NCBI GenBank assembly: GCA_019633425.1
Contig: WSUB01000012.1
Span: 338,371 to 402,370 of the forward strand
Direction: 5' to 3'
Length of the DNA stretch: 64,000 nt
DNA from: Tulasnella sp. 424
Lineage: Eukaryota > Basidiomycota > Agaricomycetes > Cantharellales > Tulasnellaceae
Below are positions 9,977 through 20,354 of this stretch, piece by piece; within the stretch, counting starts at the first letter, position 1; the number at the start of each line of letters is the position of its first letter. The translations under genes and the position numbers were made by a program. Below the pieces are notes generated by a model. That model did no database searches and was not told where the DNA came from. It saw nothing but the letters and a program-made list of their open reading frames with translations.

Positions 9977-11680
9977 ATGGACGCCACAGCGCAAGCTCCT
10001 TCGCCTCGGCTTCCCCAGTCCATTCGCTCCGGAGCTTCGTCCTCTCTTAGAGCTGCCCCGCCTCTAGACCGAGTAGTGAAGCAAGTCACCGGGACAGCTC
10101 CGACCTTGGCTCAACGTCTCCTATCCCCATCCTCCGCCACCCCTCTCTTCCCTCTCACCACGCCGGACCATGTCATCCTAAACGACCAAATCTACAAATT
10201 CCTCGCACTTGCTCTTCGAGCTTTTGTCCTGACCTGGTGGAGCAAGTTATCCCCAAAGGACAAGGAATTCCTCCCACAGATCACCAAGGTCGTCCAGCAT
10301 GTCGTAAAAGAAACTCGTGGCCGGGTGGAGGCCGACGGGGAGGATCGGTTAGCGGGAGCGCTCCTCGCAGGGATTCCAGCCCTCGTTCAGCAACATTACA
10401 CCGACTTCCGTTCGGCAAAATCAAAAATCGGCACAAGCTATGGGAGCGCTGGAGACTTGGTCAAGGTGTTCCATCGACTCCAACCGCACATTGCAGTACG
10501 AGTGGAAGACGAACAAGGAGCACCTATTGGGGTGGAGAGTGCTTTGGACCCGGTTTACTTGGGCGCAGCAATCGACCTCGTTTTGAAGGCCAGTTTACCA
10601 CCGGAGGAGAGTGGGTCGGACATGGAGAGGCATATCGTGAGGGAGATTATTGTGGGGCCGGTGTTGTGCGGCGCGTTGCCGAGGGTGGTCCAGCCTTGGT
10701 TTATCCACAAAGCGATGCTAGATTTGCTTGGTCCACCGAACAAGCTTGACGAAGTGGGTCTTGTGGGAGAATAGTGAACGATAACGACTAACGCAGGGTT
10801 GTCCACTCAAACGTCAGAGACCGCTCTCCTCAAAATCATCTCCTTTTACCTTCCATTCCATCACCGTCATCTTCCTCACCGCCGTTCAAGCCATTTCGAC
10901 ATTCTTCCTCAGAGTCATTAACCTCTCTCAGTCTATGGTGAACCTCGCTAACGATCTCAAGTCACCCGAACGAGACCTCCCTATTACCTCACGCTCGGAG
11001 GCTATCAAGGAACTGTTCTTCTCCTCATCCCGAAAAAGGAACCCAACGAAGAATGACCAGTTGTTACCTCAATGTGGTCTATCCTACCCGGCACTCAGCA
11101 TGGTCAAGGAGATTTTGGATTTGAGGTGCAATCCTGGGTCGAACCTCGTTGCAGCGGCAGCGTTCAACTCGATTGAACTCACTGCAGGACTTCTCGAACC
11201 ATTCCTCGATAGGTGCGTTCTCTCAATAACTGGGCGGTTAATTTTGGATCCTAATAAAACCACCTCTGCTCTCTCTAAGATACTTGCCCTACGCCTTGAA
11301 AACGAAAGTCTTTACTCCTCGAACGTTCTCTTCGGTCGTTGTGGCAGGGACGAACAACCTCTTCCCAGAGTCGAACAACGGGTATCCGGGACCACCCCCT
11401 GAGACGCCGAGCTTGGTCGAGCAGGCCATGCTAAGGGAAAAGCTGGAAATGCGGTTAAAAGAAGTTCTTCCCTGTGCGTCTGACGTCTCGTTTCCTGCTC
11501 CCTGCGTTACACCACTAAGCAACGACGCGCCCTTCCTCAGATCCTCTCTCGTCTCAAGCAACGACATCACTCATCCTTGACCCTCTCTCCTCACCCGAGT
11601 GCAATATGCACCTCATGATACTAATTATCGACTTGGTTCTAGTGACTTTATTCCCGGAGATTGCTGTCTCCAATTCATAA
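9977..11680 (+). pseudogene. PXA-domain membrane protein, copy C, frame-broken
   Basis: The open frame 9977-10770 encodes a low-complexity N-terminus, then a PXA (phox-associated) domain at about residues 65-250: LNDQIYKFLALALRAFV, LTWWSKLSPKDKEF, AGDLVKVFHRLQPHIAVRV, then PWFIHKAMLDLLGPP. Fungal members are membrane proteins linked to endosomal sorting. The gene goes on through an intron ending GACTAACGCAG at 10796, a hydrophobic stretch (VIFLTAVQAISTFFLRVI) near 10860-10915, and a helical part up to LLEPFLDR at 11212. A second intron (11213-11279) follows, then YLPYALKTKVFTP, NGYPGPPPETP, and the family-typical end LILDPLSSPECNMHL..LVTLFPE near 11570-11660. Two frame problems are visible: near 10855, before the hydrophobic segment, and between about 11470 and 11560. 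A working gene would need sequencing errors or unseen introns there, so I call it a pseudogene with nearly complete content. Confidence 0.68.
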
Positions 11681-14600
11681 CGAAACCGCTATCTGTCTTT
11701 CCTTTCTCTAGGTGTCTGCGTAGTGTACTTCATGTATTCTGTTTTCATCGTAGAGCTGGTATTAGCATCACTAGTCCTTATCTTACCCTATATTCCCCGT
11801 TATGTGGTGAAGCTGACGAGCGAACATTGGTGTGTAGCTGACCAACCCATACCATCCGGTTTGCGCAGTTGCGACTTTGAGTTTGACTTCCGGTGCAACG
11901 GAGGGAATTCCAGGCCCAGTTAAAGGCTGTCTTCCTCATGTGCCGGGCGTCCGAGAATAACAGAGTGTCAGATTGGTAAGCAAGCACGTGGGTGACCATT
12001 CGTCCCTGTCTCGGGATCGTTGTACATATCATGTCTAGTATTAATATCTCCCCCAGTAGAGATCATTTTCTAGGATTTCCAGGACAACTCGGCCGATGTC
12101 TGTGCCAGCTCTTCAATCGGTCTGCTGGACGCGAATATGGAGTATGTCGACGCCCCGACGTCAACAATCTCCGAGACTAAGCACTTCCCTGTTCATTATT
12201 TCAGGGTATGATTCTTAAATGTGTAGCGTTAACAAAGACACTCTCACTCGCCACCTGTCATATCTCCCCCAGGTCCGGATCCTTTACACGCATGATCTGT
12301 TAGGCTTTCCATGTGGCTTCCAGATGTGGATAGGTGCGAGCGAGCTGACGTTCTCCACGCCGCGTTCTCGACTTGGGTTTTCATCTTCGAGAGCTTCTGA
12401 GTCAGGTGTACGCTATCCGGACAGGGAACTTTGCTTATCGATCATTGTGCTTGGATTTGCAGCTGCGCGTTGAACTGTAAATTGGGTGCATTTGTACGGT
12501 GCCCAGACCAGAGAAATGGAACAACAAGGGCAAACTCTCTAAGTAACCATGGTACCAGCTGACTTCCCCTCTACGTCATCAAGGATCGGACCATTTATCC
12601 TAGCAATACTATCACTGTATGAGCCAGATCTCTGCGGATAACAAGCAAAAGATTATTCCAATCTTGACCACACCCTGGCGACCTGAAGCCTTTCTTCGGA
12701 CCTACGAAACGAGCCCCGGGCGCGTCCTGCTGGCCTCGTTGCAATGGCGTCATAGGATGTACAAGCTTTCAACCCATGCGTTGCTACTGCCTTACCGTTA
12801 TCACCGTATGCCCGGATGATATCCTCGCAAGCGCCGGGCAGGTCAGGTGCAGGAACAGGCATGTTAAGCATCATCCGGAGGCCCTTTTTGTTAGAGCCCT
12901 GACCAGCGAGCCAGCCCCCCCGTCCCAGCCGCGTATTAAGGAAGTCTATCATCCCCAAAAGGTGTCATCTCAGGCAGCAGCGAAACCATGGAAACATATA
13001 CCCTATCACCGCCCCGTTCCCCTTTGGAATCGCGGGCTCTCTCCACACAGCAATTTCTACGCAGAAAAGGCGACATCCCATGCGACGAGTAAGCTCACTT
13101 CCTCCCTCATGAGTTCCGCCATTAACTCTCCGATGTTCTTGTGAGACTAACTTGCTTTGCATCGATAGAACACCAGTAACTTCAAAAAGACCGCTCGGTC
13201 CTCAGCCACTGGGGAGCAAACCCAAAACCCTCGAGAAGCTTCTTATCGGGTCTAGCAAAAAGCTCTCAGAAATAAGTTTTACTGAGTTTTGGAGACGCTA
13301 CACTATCTCTGGGTAAGGCTCTTTTAGCGAACGATAGTACGCGGCTGCTGAATTGCTTTGCATCGCGAACGATAGCCGACTGTCCATCTTCTCTCCCAGC
13401 CCTGCCATTCTTCCGCTAAGATGTGGTATGTATGGGACTTGATAGAATCACCCTCAGAGGGCTTAAACCGACTTATTCCCACAGGAACTCGAAAAGCCAG
13501 CCGCATTATTCTGGTGCGTGGATTGCGTCATCGGGTGCAGCATATCTGTCTCAACTCCGGCGAAATCGCCGTTACAGGTCTCACTGTCTTACTCCGATCC
13601 TTGCAACCGAACTCATGGATATGAAGAACTTAAAGGAACAAAATCCGATTTTGAACTTATGTTGAGGCATTTTAAGTGTGAGTGTCCCTGTCCGTCCCTA
13701 ATGCACGCAGAAACTCAGCCATCCTGAGCGTAGTCAGGCACGACGACACTTCTGGACGCTTCGTTCTTTTAAACGACTTTGATACCGAGTTTGAAGACGC
13801 TGCTGGAATTCGAAAGAGGATCCCTCCCTCGAACACTAGTCGGGATGCCATCGTGAGTGTAATGTTCTAGCGTTCAAGTCTTGACGATCGCCGAACTTCG
13901 TCAATAAACCCTTTAGCAAGCTGCCATCCAAAACACGATGCAGGCTACAGGCGCCGATAGCAGGATACTCTTCTATTGTTCGTTGACATTTACTCGCCAG
14001 ATGGATGTCTCCTTCGAAACCTCTGAAACGCCTTCGTGATAGTCGCAGGGCATGGTGTACAGGAGGTCAACTCTGAAGAACCGTCCCAACATTCCTCGAA
14101 GAAGTTCACACAAGCTATTGTTGCGGGAGACGGACACCCAATATTTGGATGGGTAAGATCCCACAACTACCGCTCAGATCCTTGATGGCCCAGGTTGAAC
14201 CAGAATTGTAGGAGCTACGTTCATGGTTTTGCAGCAAGCCCCATCGTTCGGTGTCGGTCACGGTACGTTTATGCCTTGCTCCTCGTTCGGGGTAGATGGA
14301 AGACTGAACTCTAGACATATCTAGGCTATATTTGACGTAAGATCAATGAAGTGTTACTTGCCCGCTTGCGCGAGCTAACTAAAACTCATCTCTAGGCATG
14401 CCACATGGGTGGGATCCTGGGTGAGTAACCCTCTCGATCAGCATGATAGATTCCAGCTGAGCGCTCGTCGTGAAGGCCTACCATACACGTATGAAATCGG
14501 CAAAGGGATCCAAACTCGAAGAAGATCCAGAAACAAAGTCCCTATCACAATGGTTTGTGCTTGCTTGCAACTAAGTCCGGTTAGCATCGGCTTGACCTTA

Positions 14601-15480
14601 CATTCCAGCTCGAGATTTCCGCGGCACGGCCTGGTCAGCTCGCGTTCTCAGCACATATTGCGGGGGGACTTTATGGTCAAATGAGTTGGTGCTTGGTGCA
14701 ATATCTCAAAGGTTCGTTCTTACTTTGATCTTAACATGGTTTCAGGCTGACGTCAAACTGCTCAGCGACGAGCGATGAATCTGTTGAAGGGCTCGTCCAT
14801 CACCTTTATAAGCAATGTGACCCTTCCGAAGAGCAACTACCTCAAATTTGCTGCTCGCGACAGATGAAGGGGCGGCAGGTTCTTATCTGATCTGAGTATG
14901 GAGCATTTGAAAAATATTCCCGTATGGCAGCGACGCTGCATATGACCGGTGCGTATCATTTGACCTTTCCATGGAATCTTTCTAATTGAATTGCGCTACA
15001 TAGGGTCTCAGTTGTCCTGGGACAGGCCGCGACCGGCCCAGGCGAACCCCGATGGGTCCTCACCATGAACCTACCCTCCCCCAACATAGGAATAAGCAAC
15101 CTGCTTGGGACCTTCTACTATTTCATGGGACAGAACGGAAAGCACATGAGACGATGCATACCCTGTAACTAGTTCTCGCAATCCTCCCTGAGCCGTTGAT
15201 TGAAACGTGCTCGGGCATCGCATACGTCATAAAAATTGAATAAGATGCAATATGTGAAATAATTCGATTCATTCGTGAGCGGGTGGGCTTTGCAATCCTT
15301 CAATGATGTTCCAAGTCCTTTTTGGATGGTTTCTTCTTGGGTGTGGAATTGGTACAACTACAGGATCCACCGAGTCCAACCCCATCCAGGATTAGCGCAG
15401 AGAGACATGATGTCCGTGAGTTAATTAACAAGACGAGGTACTCAGAGAGTACCGTTCCGCTCGTCCTTGAGTAGAGCTCG
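11681..15480. other. Gene-poor stretch with coding-like scraps
   Basis: I could not assemble a recognisable gene in these 3.8 kb. Several plus-strand patches look exon-like, with plausible GT..AG borders. Examples are a hydrophobic patch near 11720-11805, RFVLLNDFDTEFEDAAGIRKR near 13761-13820 ending at a GTGAGT, LEISAARPGQLAFSAHIAGG near 14608-14670, and TMNLPSPNIGISNLLG near 15064-15110. None gave a family match I would defend, and stops interrupt any longer join. The stretch may contain one or more degraded genes. Confidence 0.35.
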
Positions 15481-15585
15481 AATTATTCAAACAAGGGATA
15501 ACGAAAAGTGGTAGGTGAAAGATATCGGTCGTCCCTGGTGGCTTTTAGCACCACATCCATAGAACAGCATGGTTCTTGGGGTAAT

Positions 15586-15671
15586 ACTATTTGGAAACCC
15601 CCGTTGCTTTGTCAGCCAGCCGATCGGAAGGGGTTTCGCGAAGGGGTTTCTCCGAAGGGTTTCCAAATAGT
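15586..15671. repeat. 86 bp perfect-ended hairpin
   Basis: ACTATTTGGAAACCC (15586-15600) is the exact reverse complement of GGGTTTCCAAATAGT (15657-15671). The loop contains three short GGGTTTC-type repeats. The size and ends suit a very small MITE or a transposon end remnant. It sits directly before the first spacer of the F-box array. Confidence 0.6.
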
Positions 15672-15689
15672 TGAATCCCACCAGAGGTA

Positions 15690-16620
15690 AGAAATCCAGA
15701 AAATAACCAAATTTAACAAAGGCTATGGAGCTCCTCTTGTGTTCAAAATGACAAAACAAACAAACAAGGGCATCATTCCCCTCATAAAAGATTAATATGG
15801 GAGTGCCTGTGAGCTGTGTCATGTAATGTCATGGGATGCTGCGGAAGTGGATGTTTGTATCCATTGAGGAGACAATGAGCTGAGTGGAATGTCTTGGCAG
15901 TGGAAGATGAAACTTCGGGGTGGAGGGTCACCCTTCTGCACAACTCTGTAACTCTTCGTCTTACACCTCACTCGCACTCTCTCTCAACTGCTAGTCAGTG
16001 CGACTACCCAACAACAAGCTCGCCCTAGTACATGGATTTCCCGAGAGTGACCTCGAGGTGTGTTTGGTGAGGGTTTCTGATGATCGGGCGTCATTATTCT
16101 AACGTGGACTGTGGGCGGATGGAACCCTCTTGGCTCGTTACAGGAAAGCAGCCGAGAGAATGAATGGGTAAGAACAAGTGCGGTCCTCTGCCGCTTAAAC
16201 TAGTATGCTGTAGCTCTATACTTTATACTTTATTCAATTGCGAGCAGACCCCTACCGCCGAGGCAGCGATCTTTCAAGGTGCTGTTGGAAGACCGGAAGC
16301 TGATGTTGAGATACTCCTTCTCTGATCCCGACCTTTTCCCTTGATACTCCAGGCATACTTCGCTAATGGGTTGATTCATAGTGATCACGCTTCGCTCGGG
16401 CCTGTACCTTGGTGTCTTTAAAACAGCTTGCTAGCCGCATGAAATATCTCAAATCCAGTCATAATCGCTGGATTCGAGGAAGGAAAGGAAAGGAAGGACG
16501 GCGTGGCTCCTGATCGTCATTGCGCCCCGGCCTACTCGGTGATAGAGTGTGCATGCGCACACAGTCCAAGATGAGATTATTTTAATTCCTATGACCTAAA
16601 GTTAATGCAAGTGAGACTAT
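15690..16620 (+). repeat. Left-array spacer 1 (3' module of F-box unit 1)
   Basis: This is the first of six homologous spacers. Recognisable blocks are the AAACAAACAAACAA run (15754-15767), GATGCTGCGGAAGTGGATG near 15835, a CT-rich leader, the mini-exon pair described in the findings, TTTATTCAATTGCGAGCAG near 16228, and GGCGTGGCTCCTGATCGTC near 16500. Mini-exon 1 (ATG at 16032) has a 1-nt deletion here and is frame-broken. Mini-exon 2 at 16144-16167 is open. No full gene is seen. Confidence 0.7.
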
Positions 16621-18390
16621 TTAGTGTTGCATATTGACCATCATCAATACTGAGTCCATAATTCGTCTTCCGAACCAGAACACCTGGGCATCCTCATCCA
16701 AGGTCTCCAACAGATCGAGGAGAGCCCTTTGCCATGCCTCCAAACCGCTACGTAAACAGATACGACATTCGCATTTGGGAGACGTGTCGCCCTGCTCATC
16801 AAGCTCTACTCGTTTCAGACGCGCTGGGACTTGGGCTGCTCGCGATCCTCCAGCAACAGCGCGGTTATGACCAAGTCCCACTCTTGACGACGACCGCCCT
16901 TTGACAAATTCCATCACCGCTCTCAGCACATCCTCATCCGATCTCTGTAGCGCGAGCTCACAAAGTCCAGGGAAGGGCCAACTTAAAGTTTCCGTCAAGT
17001 GTTGCATCGCGGCCCCGGATCCGCTGTTGCCAGCGGGCTCTTGACTAGTGGTGGTCAACGTCATCGCTGGCGAAGGGGGAACTAGAGGTTCCGCGAGGTA
17101 AGAGAGAACCTCATCGTAATCGTAGGAAGTCATGCTGGTTAATTTGATCCTGGTGATGCATCCAAGGTTGAGGAGTGGGTTCATGTGGTTTAAGTCGAAT
17201 GGAGAGTAATCACAAAGCTCCAACGAGATTGGTATGTTGCTGAATGGTCGTATCCAGCTGATTGGCAAGTTTTCCCACTGTGATGCGGCGGCGGTCTCGT
17301 TGGTGCTTATGCCGAACCACTCCAGAACGTCTAGAACTGCGGGTGGGTCGGGCAGCCGGAGGATGATATCCCAACGGAGGAATTGAAGAATTACGTTAAT
17401 CTCGGAGGATTGAAGCGAGATCCTAACTCGAATGAACTCTCCAACGCGTTGGAACGTCTCGCGGTGTCGCGAAAAGGCAGGGTCCAGGAATGACGCCTTC
17501 GAATCTCGGTCGTCAAGCTCACATTTGAGCGAAACCTTGCAGTCCGAAGGGAGTTTGAGCCTCGCCATAACATCTCGGATGACGTCATTTTCGACCTCGA
17601 TGAACGTCAATTTCCGAAGAGATGTGAGCTCGACGAGGGTGGAATCAAGCGCACCCTCGTTCGTTTCCGGGACGCACGACCCCGACAGGCGAAAGATTGT
17701 AAGATTCGGGGATGCAGCGAGGACTGCGAGTATTTGGCGCGGCGATATGGGGCTTTTCTGGATGGTCAAGCGCGAGAGAGTTGGAGGGAACGAAATGTCC
17801 CATCGAGCGAAGCCGATGTGGTCCAAGATTAGCTCGCGAAGACGTGGTGTCCGCGAGCTGTTAACCAGGGTGTGGTATGCACTGCTCTCTACGTCTTCGT
17901 CTTCAGAAAAAAGCCCGAGGAATTCTAAGTAAGGTGAATGGGTGGGAGCTAGTTCGACGGGTTGCTCCTCGTCAACTACCTGCAACACTACACGTCTCCA
18001 TCGATTGCTCTGCCGCCTAACCTCCTGGAACAATGGAATGCAGCAGTAGTCGTGGTCCCACCAAGGGCTGCTTTCACTATTTGAGCACACTCCGTACACG
18101 TCTATCGGAGACTTGGCTGATTTGCGGAGCGAGCTCTGGACATACGAGGGTGTGTCTTCGAACGATATTCGAGACCAGAGGATTGGAGTTCCCTCGATGA
18201 TGTCATTCCAGCGGCGGCAAACGAGTGCTAGTGTCATTTTTTGTCGAGCCTGGCTGAAGGTTAACGGAGGCAGTGAGAGTAGGAATATTTCCACCAGTAG
18301 CTCCACAGGAAGGAGCTTTGATCGTCGAAAATTTGGATGCCGCTGGAACGATGTGGTGAGAACTTGGTTGTTCGACCTTTCTAGATTCAT
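16621..18390 (-). CDS. F-box protein 1 of the left array (589 aa)
   Basis: A single-exon coding region of 589 residues. The F-box spans residues about 26-77 (LLPVELLVEIFLLSLPP, then ALVCRRWNDIIEGTPILWS), the Skp1-binding surface that would place the protein in an SCF ubiquitin ligase as substrate receptor. The middle has irregular leucine-rich repeats (SFPPTLSRLTI, LTSLRKLTF), the likely substrate-binding part. The C-terminus carries the array-wide block LLDLLETLDEDAQVFWFGRR. It differs from its siblings by a C-terminal extension after the RI motif (MDSVLMMVNMQH). The chosen ATG matches the family start. A leader intron is likely at 18426-18504 (donor GTAAGT, acceptor TCACAG, minus strand), and this arrangement recurs upstream of most siblings. 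By sequence it groups with gene 3. Confidence 0.9.
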   Translation of the reverse strand: MNLERSNNQVLTTSFQRHPNFRRSKLLPVELLVEIFLLSLPPLTFSQARQKMTLALVCRRWNDIIEGTPILWSRISFEDTPSYVQSSLRKSAKSPIDVYGVCSNSESSPWWDHDYCCIPLFQEVRRQSNRWRRVVLQVVDEEQPVELAPTHSPYLEFLGLFSEDEDVESSAYHTLVNSSRTPRLRELILDHIGFARWDISFPPTLSRLTIQKSPISPRQILAVLAASPNLTIFRLSGSCVPETNEGALDSTLVELTSLRKLTFIEVENDVIRDVMARLKLPSDCKVSLKCELDDRDSKASFLDPAFSRHRETFQRVGEFIRVRISLQSSEINVILQFLRWDIILRLPDPPAVLDVLEWFGISTNETAAASQWENLPISWIRPFSNIPISLELCDYSPFDLNHMNPLLNLGCITRIKLTSMTSYDYDEVLSYLAEPLVPPSPAMTLTTTSQEPAGNSGSGAAMQHLTETLSWPFPGLCELALQRSDEDVLRAVMEFVKGRSSSRVGLGHNRAVAGGSRAAQVPARLKRVELDEQGDTSPKCECRICLRSGLEAWQRALLDLLETLDEDAQVFWFGRRIMDSVLMMVNMQH

Positions 18391-20354
18391 ATCGTCTGGA
18401 AGCGCCGTTGTTCACTGGTACGATTCTGTGATGAAACAAGGGAACCGTCGAGTTACTATTGGATGAACAAGAAGGGGGGAGTTCTAAAGCCCATGATGAC
18501 TTACATACGAGCGTTTGATGTGAGATGAATGTGCTGATGCACCACTAAGGCCAATTTAAGACTAAGGGCGGAAGATGGGCAAGATATAGCTCTTGTATTG
18601 GGGGTATTTGAATCGGTGGTGTGGTTAAGGTAACAGTTTGCGCGAGGCGCTAACTCCGTCGGTAGGTCCGAAACGATTCTCTGTTTTTGAATCGCACCTC
18701 GTGGGCTGATCAGACGCGGCCTCGATGCAATGGTGCGGTGATTCCAAGGCTGACCTCTGGTATTTCAGTCGTTTATTCAAGCGATGGGTGGAAGTCACGC
18801 GAGGGTGCCGTCAAGCACACTGATCTAAAATTTGAAATTTCACCGCACGTTGAAAGTCCTGTGAGTGGTGTGTGGGCGGGTTTCACGATCAGGTTTATCC
18901 CGCGTAGGTTGTTTACGCGAGACGACCTTGGAGGAGTTTAGTTCTTTAGAACGAGGGAAAGGCTGAGTGCTGACTCGAGCCCCGCCTTCGGGTGGCCGTG
19001 TTCTTTCCCGAGCTCACTTACTCATTTTGGAGTATCATTTGATATTTGACATTTGACATTTTGCCTCCCATGCCGTGATCACGGTGCCGTGCGGAGTGTA
19101 TGCCGAGGAGCTGCAGAGGACGTATGTGCCGGGATTACGGCTAATTCTGAAATTGTAGACCGCCTGAGATTCTTTTTACGCTCCACCTTCCTGTCTCCAC
19201 GCCACCTCGGAAGAGCAAAATAAGCAAAGTTGAGGGTTCGAAGTACGCGTTGCACCAGAGGAAGCTCGGTGGGAACGGGCTAAGTGGAGCGAAAAAAAAA
19301 AGGGTAAAGCGGTCTACGATTTCAGAATTAGCTGTAAGCTCACCGCGCGCCGCCCTGAACGCTGTGCCGATCACCAAACGTAAACGTTCTTCAAAAATTC
19401 CAGAAAATAAAACTAAATTTAAACAAATGCTCCCCTTGTGATAAAAATGATGAAAATGATGAAACAAACAAACAAAGTACATTCCCCCCTATAAGGTGTT
19501 AATATGGGCGTGGCTGTGAGGTGTGTAATGTAATGTCATGAGATGCTGCGGAAGTGGATGTTTGTATCCATTGATCAAGGCGACAACGGGCGGAGTGGAA
19601 TGTCTTGGCAGTGGAGGATGAAACTTCGGGGTGCCAGTGGAAGTGGAGGGTCACGCCTTCGGCACAACTACAACTCTCCGTCACTCACCCTCTCTCTCAA
19701 CCGCTACTCACTACTACCACCCAACTACAAGCTCATCCTAGTCCATGGACTCTCCCAAGAGTGACCTGGAGGTGCGTTTTGCAAAGGGTTTCTGCTGATC
19801 GGGCGTGATGAATTCTGACGTGGACTGTGGGCGGATGGAACGCTCTTGGCTCGTTACAGGAAAGCAGCCAAGAGAATGAGTGGGTAAGAACAAATGCGGT
19901 CCTCTGCCGCTTCGACTCTGACGCTGCAACTCTGTATCTTATACTTTATTTAATTGCGAGCAACCCCCTTGGCTGAAGCGGCGACCTTACAAGGTGCTGC
20001 GGGAAGCCAAGGGACCGGGAAGCTGATGTTGAGGAACTCCTTTGATCCTGACCTTTTCCAGTGATACTCCAGACATACTTCACTCGTTTGTAGTCGATTC
20101 ATAGAGTTCCCGCTTCGCTCGGAACTGTACTTTGATGTCCTTATAACACCCTGTTAGCTGCACGAAATATTTCAAATCCAGTCATGAGAGGAAGGGCGGC
20201 GTGGCTCCTGATCGTCGGTGCGCCCCCCGGCTACTCGGTGATAGAGTGTACGTGCATATTATGCAGTCCAAGATGGAGTTTTTTTTTAAATTCCTATGAC
20301 ATTAAGTAAATGCAAAGGGAGACTATCTAGCGTCATATAGACCATCATCTACAC
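18391..20354. repeat. Left-array spacer 2: 5' flank of gene 1 and 3' module of gene 2
   Basis: The part up to about 19340 is the promoter side of the gene at 16621-18390. It contains the shared TTAACTCCGTCRRTAGGTCCG-type motif near 18650 and the repeated CGGGTGGCCGTG..CCCGAGCTCACTTACTC near 18990. From about 19340 the spacer module follows, with the AAACAAACAAACAAAG run at 19463. Here both mini-exons are intact: 19745-19771 (MDSPKSDLE, followed by GTGCGT) and 19860-19883 (ESSQENEW, preceded by TTACAG and followed by GTAAGA). No complete gene is present. Confidence 0.7.

Noticed and set aside
13682..13870. Possible FunK1-type protein kinase fragment (RFVLLNDFDTEF)
   Set aside because: Only a short stretch resembles a kinase metal-binding loop; neighbouring catalytic-loop and DLES-type motifs could not be found in any frame.
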